From: Zanthoxylum bungeanum
Lineage: Eukaryota; Streptophyta; Magnoliopsida; Sapindales; Rutaceae
Assembly (NCBI GenBank): GCA_019454045.1
Contig: SKCR01038869.1
Span: 45,366-109,365 of the forward strand
Reading direction: 5' to 3'
Length of the DNA: 64,000 nucleotides
The notes below the pieces were generated by a model that saw only the letters and a list, made by a program, of their open reading frames with translations, did no database searches and had not been told where the DNA came from. How positions within the stretch are numbered: position 1 is the stretch's first letter; each line of letters starts with the position of its first letter. This document shows positions 58,601-64,000 of the stretch, in pieces. Position numbers and translations under genes: made by a program.

Positions 58601-59340
58601 TCAGCCCCTATAACGAATTGCAGATGTGATTCGGACTAGCAGAATCTAAAACCCATCCAGAACCAATGGCTTCACAAGCCAAAGAGATATCAATGATAGG
58701 GAAAACAGACATATCTGATGCGGAGGCTCTCTACCATCTGACTAAAGCTATGTAGTCTGGATAGTTGGACCTCTAATGTCTAATATTGCCACAGTGGTGG
58801 CATTTGTCCTCGGCAGCTTTTTTTCTTCGACTTGCCTGGCTTTTCAACCTTTCCTTTAGGAGGAACACCGGAGCCAATCTTCTTCTTCTTGCTCGATCTC
58901 GTAGATTGAGAAGAAGAACTAGGCAAAGAGGACTTCTGAGATTAGTGTCAGCACACCCTTCTTGATGTCATCCTCAGTAGTCTGAAGCATCTTATGCAAC
59001 TGACTGTAGGAACAAAGAATACCATGCATGTTTAAGTTCATAATGAACTGAGAATATGCCGGTGGGAGTGAGCCAATAATCAAATTCCTGCCAATGTCTC
59101 ATTTATCTGAAAGTCAAACTTTTGAAGCTGCTCAATAAGATCCATCATATGCAGGACATGTGGACTCACTGGCTTGCCATCAACTAAACGAGCATGGAAT
59201 AATTCCACGGAGATTCTGTACACCAGGGTCTGCTCTTGGTTTAGAAATAGCTCCCAAAGCTGAGTTATGATACTGAAGGAGTCAGGAATATCAGCATATT
59301 GTCTCTTTAGATCAGAAGACATAGTACAGAGAATGAGTGA
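55636..59340 (-). pseudogene. Copia E gag-pol, broken, 5'-truncated
   Basis: Minus strand, in order: partial gag (59322-59080, LKRQYADIPDSF.IITQLWE); zinc knuckle near 58800 (CHHCGN); protease linker and integrase zinc finger (58589-57912: LWHMRLGHIGVRRL, CESCIHGKM); integrase core (YSDVCGP, then 57863-57477 NRVSERRN, WGYSAYVKV); RT (57152-56883 GCKWVYKRKRGLDGKVE, YTQRPGVDYDETF; 56879-56475 MDVKTDFLNGF, YGLKQASRSWN). The palm motif is YVDN instead of YVDD. RNase H is in 56360-55636 (YASCLGSIIYDMLCMRPDIS). The gag start, leader and normal 5' LTR are missing. It is closely related to A. Stops, shifts and the YVDN change make it inactive. Confidence 0.88.
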
Positions 59341-59341
59341 C

Positions 59342-59895
59342 TTGACTCTCAGACCTCCACCTGTTTATCGGGTATGGACTGATACTCACGATATCCTGTG
59401 ATGTATCTAGAGAAGATCTTCCAGTCCCGTGTATGGGATTTAAGTATCCAACTTGTGATTCTTTGAAATCCTTCGCCGAGGTATGATTCGGAAATGAGTT
59501 CCGAATATTTATTGAAGAATCATAATTATATTGCGACAAATGAATTGTTCATAGCGGAGATTTGACGTTTAATCTATATCTCCGGAATAATTCGGATAAC
59601 CTATGACAGAGGAATTATATATATGCAATGATTTCGACTTGGATGGTTCAACTTGATTATATGTGGTCGTTGTAATTTATGAGTGGACAAATTACGGACA
59701 TGGAAAATATTTCCGTGACAGATAAACTTGAACCTAGAGAGTCCCACAATGTAAAGTTTACTCTTTGAGCACTTGGACAATTAATTATGGACAATTCAGA
59801 TATAATTTACACATGCGTATTAAATAATGTGTATTTCGATACGATACATAATTTAGATTAGATATAAATTATTAACCAATTAAATTTTGACACTT
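59342..59895 (+). repeat. Copia LTR piece in opposite (plus) orientation
   Basis: It matches the start-proximal half of these LTRs on the plus strand (CCTCCACCTGTTTATCGGGT, ATTTGACGTTTAATCTATAT, TCAACTTGATTATATGTGG, CCTAGAGAGTCCCACAATG). In coordinates of LTR E it covers about 55415 down to 54893, reverse complemented. It abuts the E gag on the left and a minus-oriented LTR piece on the right. Confidence 0.75.
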
Positions 59896-59900
59896 GATTC

Positions 59901-60915
59901 CGGTCACTCGGGTAGTGTTCGGTCAGCCCTTGGGCTGCCCAAACAGTGTCTAGTTAGCTGGGTTCACAGCCGCGACACGGTGGGTCTGTTTCGACGCGAA
60001 TTTCACCGTTTTCTCCTGTTTTCGCCCCAGAATAATTTCTGGAATTAATCAACCACCCAATACACATCCAAAATCATCCAAATAACATACTTTTCCATGA
60101 AAAATATTTGTTTTAAGGGACAAAATCAGATCTGATCCAGTTTTAATTTTTGTCCATTTTTCATGCCAAAATTCAATTTAATCACAAAATTAATCCAATT
60201 AATTTACACCAAATTTAATCACCACAATACAAAGTTCCAAGAACAATTCTAGGCAACAATAGAGTGGTAATATCACTCTAGAATGACAATTTTAATTTTA
60301 GAGATTAATTCACTAATTAATCTAAATACACATGCTTATAAGGAAAACTATTAAGGTTAATAATTAATCAACACCAAAATTTTGATCTATATATATATCC
60401 AAGATACATATATTTTTAAGTCATGTAAAATACATATCTAATATATATTTTCTTGCTTTAGAAACAAAACTAAGAATTTTAAAAATTGGGAACCTTGAAT
60501 TACCTTAATTGCAAGCTCCAAATTTCTTAGTTCTTTCTCTTTTGATGTTGGTTGATCAATACTCAAACCTTAACCTCTCTTTTCTTTTTATTCTCAACAC
60601 ATGAGAGTGATCCAAATTTGTGAAATGAAACAAGTTTCATTTTTATAGTAGAGAAACCCTAATGGCCGAAAATTACAACTATTTTTAAGCCAAAAAATTA
60701 ATTTTTTTTATGGCCAAGATTTTGACACACAATGATCTTATCCATTAAAAATAATTATTTTGTCATTTTTGTTAATTAAATCCATATGTCCAAACCCATG
60801 GATTAGCAAATCAAAATTTTCCATGTAAATGAGAATATTCCAATAATATTCATATCTAAATAAATAAATAAATTAACTAATTAATTAATTTATTTATTTA
60901 TCTAATTAACAAAAG
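59901..60915 (-). repeat. Copia LTR piece, minus orientation
   Basis: It follows 53838-54835 of LTR E base for base with few changes (CCGGTCACTCGG, GGGCTGCCCAAACA, GGGTTCACAGCCGCGACACG). It ends at 60915 (TAATTAACAAAA) where pol of element F begins. Together with the inverted piece on its left it covers two non-overlapping parts of one LTR. Confidence 0.8.
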
Positions 60916-63400
60916 GAGAAATCAATATTGAAATCTCACTGGATTCGAAACCCTCTAATTGTTTCAGATAGATATCCTCCTCGAGGAATCCATTTAGGAA
61001 AGAGGTTTTTAGATCCATCTGCCATATCTTATTATCGTGATATGTAGTAATGGCTAAAAATTCCTAATGGATTTTAGCATGGCTATTAGTGAAAAAGTTT
61101 CCTCATAGTCAATCCCAAGACGTTGAGTGTAACCTTTTGCTACCAGTTGGGCCTTAAAGGTTTCCACATTTCCATCGGGCCATCGTTTCCTTTTATAAAA
61201 CCATTTATAACCAATAGGTTTAACTCCTTCAGGAAGTTCAAGCAAGTCTCATAGTTGATTGTCATGCATATAATCCATTTCGAATTTCATGGCTTCCTGT
61301 CATTTTCCCGAATCGATATTCAATATCACCTTTTTATACGTAGTAAGATTCGTTTCCTCCAAAAGGAGAACATCAAGGCTCGCATCAGATATTAAAAGCA
61401 GTCTTTCATGAGGCATTGATATTCTATTCGACTTAAGTAGGACCTATGTTGTAGATCCTTCACATATTTAGATCTATGGCTCCATCTTAGGTTCTTTAAT
61501 GTTGGGATCAAACTCATCGAGTTCAATCTTTCTACAATTTCCACTTTCTCTCAAAAATTCATTTTCAAGAAAAATGACAAAATGAAAAACTAATACATTT
61601 CATTGCTCAAAATCGTAGAATTGATATCCCAAAGAATTTTCAGGATATCCAACGAACCTATATTTATACCCTTTGGGGGCTAGTTTATCCTACTGCGCAA
61701 CTATAACGTATGCAGGACAACCCCAGATCTTAAAAAATTAAGATTTGAAGTTCTACCGTATCATATCTGATATGAGGTCGTAGAAACAGCTTTCGATAGA
61801 ACTCTATTAAGTATGTGGGTAGCAATAAGTAAAGCATAACCCCAAAAGTAATATGAAATATCTGTATAGCTCACATAGATTGCACCATATCCAATAAAGT
61901 ACGATTTATCCGCTCAAACACATCATTGTGTTGAGGAGTTCCTGGTGGGTTATATTGGACAAGAATCTCATTCTTCCTTAAATAACTTCTGAATTCGTCG
62001 CTCATAAATTCACCACCTCGATCTGATCGAAGACACTTGATGAATTTACCAGTTTATTTTTTCTACTTCGTTTTAGAATATTTTGAACTTTTCAAATATT
62101 TTTGATTTATGTCTCATCAAATAGACTTAACCATATCTGGACTTATCATCAGTAAAAGTCACGAAGTATGTTGAACTATCATTAGCAGCATGATTTAATG
62201 GACCACACACATCACTGTGTACTAGTTCCAATAAATCTTCAGCATGATGTCCAACACCAAGAAATTAGACTTTTTTCATTTTCCTTTGGATACATAACTC
62301 ACAAATCGGATAAGGATTTAAAGTGATATCTTCAATCAAACCATCTTTAACAAATTTTGATAGATGTCTAATACATATGTGGCCCAATCTCATTGCCATA
62401 ATTCAGTATTATTTAATTCATATCTTTTACGTGTATTTTTCTATATATTAAAGACATCTCGATATGTTTCCAAAATATAATGACCGTTAGATAAAGAAAA
62501 GTCACATATCAAATAGTTATCTTTATCATATAAACATAAAACAATGTCTTTAATGTGTATTTTATATCTCTCTTTATCCAATATTAGTAACGATATTATT
62601 TATCTAATAAAATAGGTACATAATAACAGTTATGAAAATTAATTTACATCCATTAGGGAGATCTAGAACAATTATTCCTATTGGCTTGACATCTAATGTC
62701 TAGCCATTGCCAACTCTATGCCGGATCTCCCATTTGTTTAGCCTTTTTTTTTTAACTCTCATGGTTGTATGGAGTTTCAAATATGAGTAGGAATACCGGT
62801 GTCTATTATCCAACCAATATTTGCTTCTAAAGCTAAGGATATGTCAATAATAGGAAAAATAAAAAGCGTACCGGGCTTTTCCTTTCATTTCTGGACAATC
62901 ACGTTTCCAGTGTCTAAACTTCTGGCAATATAGACATGCATCATGAGCTACATGCGATCTTGCAGTTTGTTTCTTGGAGTCTTTCTTCTTATTTCCTATT
63001 TTAATCTTCTTAGACTTCCTAGAAGTCTTTGAAGATTTTTCTCGACCATGGAGGCACAAAACGAGATTCCATTTTTTCATATCATGTTTCACCGAGCGTA
63101 ACATATTGAGAAGCTTTTTATATGTGGCTTGAATTGAATGCATCATAAAGCCAGCATATGTACCAGGTAAAGAAGATAAAATCAGATTTCGAACTACATT
63201 TTATCTATCATAATATCCTTCAAAATTATTCTGACTCCAAGATAAGGCGATTGTTCATCTCCTACTAAATGTAGTTATAGACTCCTTTCAGTTTATTAGA
63301 ATCCAAAAGTCACGCCAATGGATTTGTAACATCTTTCTACAAGATAATAATTAAACACTAGCAGTACATTTTCATTTCAATATAAAAATAATAATATGAT
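60916..63400 (-). pseudogene. Copia element F, decayed gag-pol, truncated in RT
   Basis: Minus strand: gag zinc knuckle at about 62935-62880 (CLYCQKFRHWKRDCPEM) after a Lys-rich stretch (62844-63146 open). The decayed protease/pre-integrase and integrase follow (pieces at 62400-61620, including FVGYP-like FxGYPENS near 61640). RT starts at 61245-61054 (GYKWFYKRKRWPDGNVETFKA, YTQRLGIDYEETFSLIAMLKS) and ends at 60916 shortly after the DIYLKQLEGFESS stretch. The catalytic YVDD part and RNase H are absent. The first 20 kb to the left contain RNase H of D without its RT, so D and F may be halves of one element. Confidence 0.75.
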
Positions 63401-63421
63401 AATGGATTTTAAATATATTAG

Positions 63422-64000
63422 TGTTAGGATTGGTGCTCAGAGCGCCAATTCCTGGTTGTATTTCTTTGGAATACTACTGTAAATTATCTATATCTCTGGG
63501 ATATATCCGGATACCTGTGACAGAGGAATTATATATTTGCCATGACCTCGACCTGTATGATTCAGCTAGTTTATCCGTGGTTGTCATAATTTACGGGTGG
63601 GTAAATTATGAACACGAAATTGGATTTCGTGACAGAAATGTCTGAATCTAGAGAGTCTCACTAATGAAATATACTCGTAGAGCACTAGGGTAATATTTAT
63701 AAATAATACTGATGATTTATAAGTCGTTTAAAGGTTAAACGCAAAATACATGTGTAGGGGCCCAATAGTCATTTCGTAATTTTTGTGTATTTGTATTTAA
63801 TGTTAGATTTTATCAAATACACATTAATTAATTGTCAAATTGAGATATTTGACTAATATCATAAATATATATGTATTTGATATTTAATGTAAATATAATA
63901 CATATATTTAATATATTGTATTTAAATAATTATTTAATTATTTAATTGTTAAATAATTAAATTAATTAAAAATATGACTATATTTAGTTATGATAATTTA
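63422..64000 (+). mobile_element. Copia LTR H (plus), internally deleted, runs off the window
   Basis: It starts TGTTAGGATTGGTGCTCAG, as in A. After about 60 bp (TACTACTGTAAATT) it jumps to the block TATCTATATCTCTGGGAT, which in A lies about 690 bp later. Then it follows LTR A and S through CTAGAGAGTCTCACTAATG and the AT-rich part to the window end. No polypurine tract precedes it, so it is a 5' or solo LTR. Confidence 0.75.

Noticed and set aside
1..64000. tRNA, rRNA or bacterial-type operon
   Set aside because: No cloverleaf or rRNA-like sequence was noticed by eye, and coding signals are all eukaryotic. A covariance-model search would be decisive and was not possible here.

Overview
This is nuclear DNA of a flowering plant, probably a eudicot. 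The evidence is one intron-rich gene with GT-AG splice sites, surrounded by decayed Ty1/Copia and Ty3/Gypsy LTR retrotransposons and hAT transposase relics. I cannot name the species. I see no bacterial operon, CRISPR array, rRNA or tRNA gene.

Layout. 1-4912: decayed Copia pol and its 3' LTR (element Z, + strand), inserted in an older Gypsy element (Y). 4913-12278: the rest of Y, namely pol relic, polypurine tract and a long 3' LTR that carries an unclassified 1.87-kb insertion. 12281-27724: a nested stack. A minus-strand Copia LTR (S) is split by a Gypsy-like element made of two abutting 2.8-kb LTRs (X, target duplication GTGTC), and the first X LTR is split by a nearly complete Copia (A, target duplication TAAAA). 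27725-30200: truncated hAT transposase (minus). 31506-36810: Copia B, Tork/Tnt1-like, with 336-bp LTRs and target duplication GATAC, pol broken. 37722-43089: young non-autonomous Gypsy C (minus), with 821/822-bp LTRs, target duplication GATTT, a gag relic only and two satellite-like tandem arrays, inserted in a second hAT relic (43090-45330, minus). 46341-48066: the only intact host gene, eight exons, 323 aa, an LCP5/neuroguidin-type Sas10/Utp3/C1D protein of ribosome biogenesis. 48482-49273: third hAT relic. 49557-64000: Gypsy LTR G, then minus-strand Copia elements D, E and F plus rearranged LTR pieces, ending in a plus-strand Copia LTR (H) that runs off the window.

How it fits together. 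Apart from the LCP5-like gene, almost everything is transposon sequence. Nesting and target-site duplications give relative ages: Y before Z; S before X before A; hAT2 before C; D before E. C (about 1% LTR divergence by hand count) and A (about 1.4%) look youngest; B (about 8%) is older; Z, Y, D and F are oldest. The most unusual signals are non-coding: an array of different perfect palindromes with three-base loops in the Z LTR, palindromic minisatellites in the X and Y LTRs, two tandem arrays in the 3' part of C, and an LTR whose two halves lie in opposite orientation at 59.3-60.9 kb. I found no convincing new protein system.
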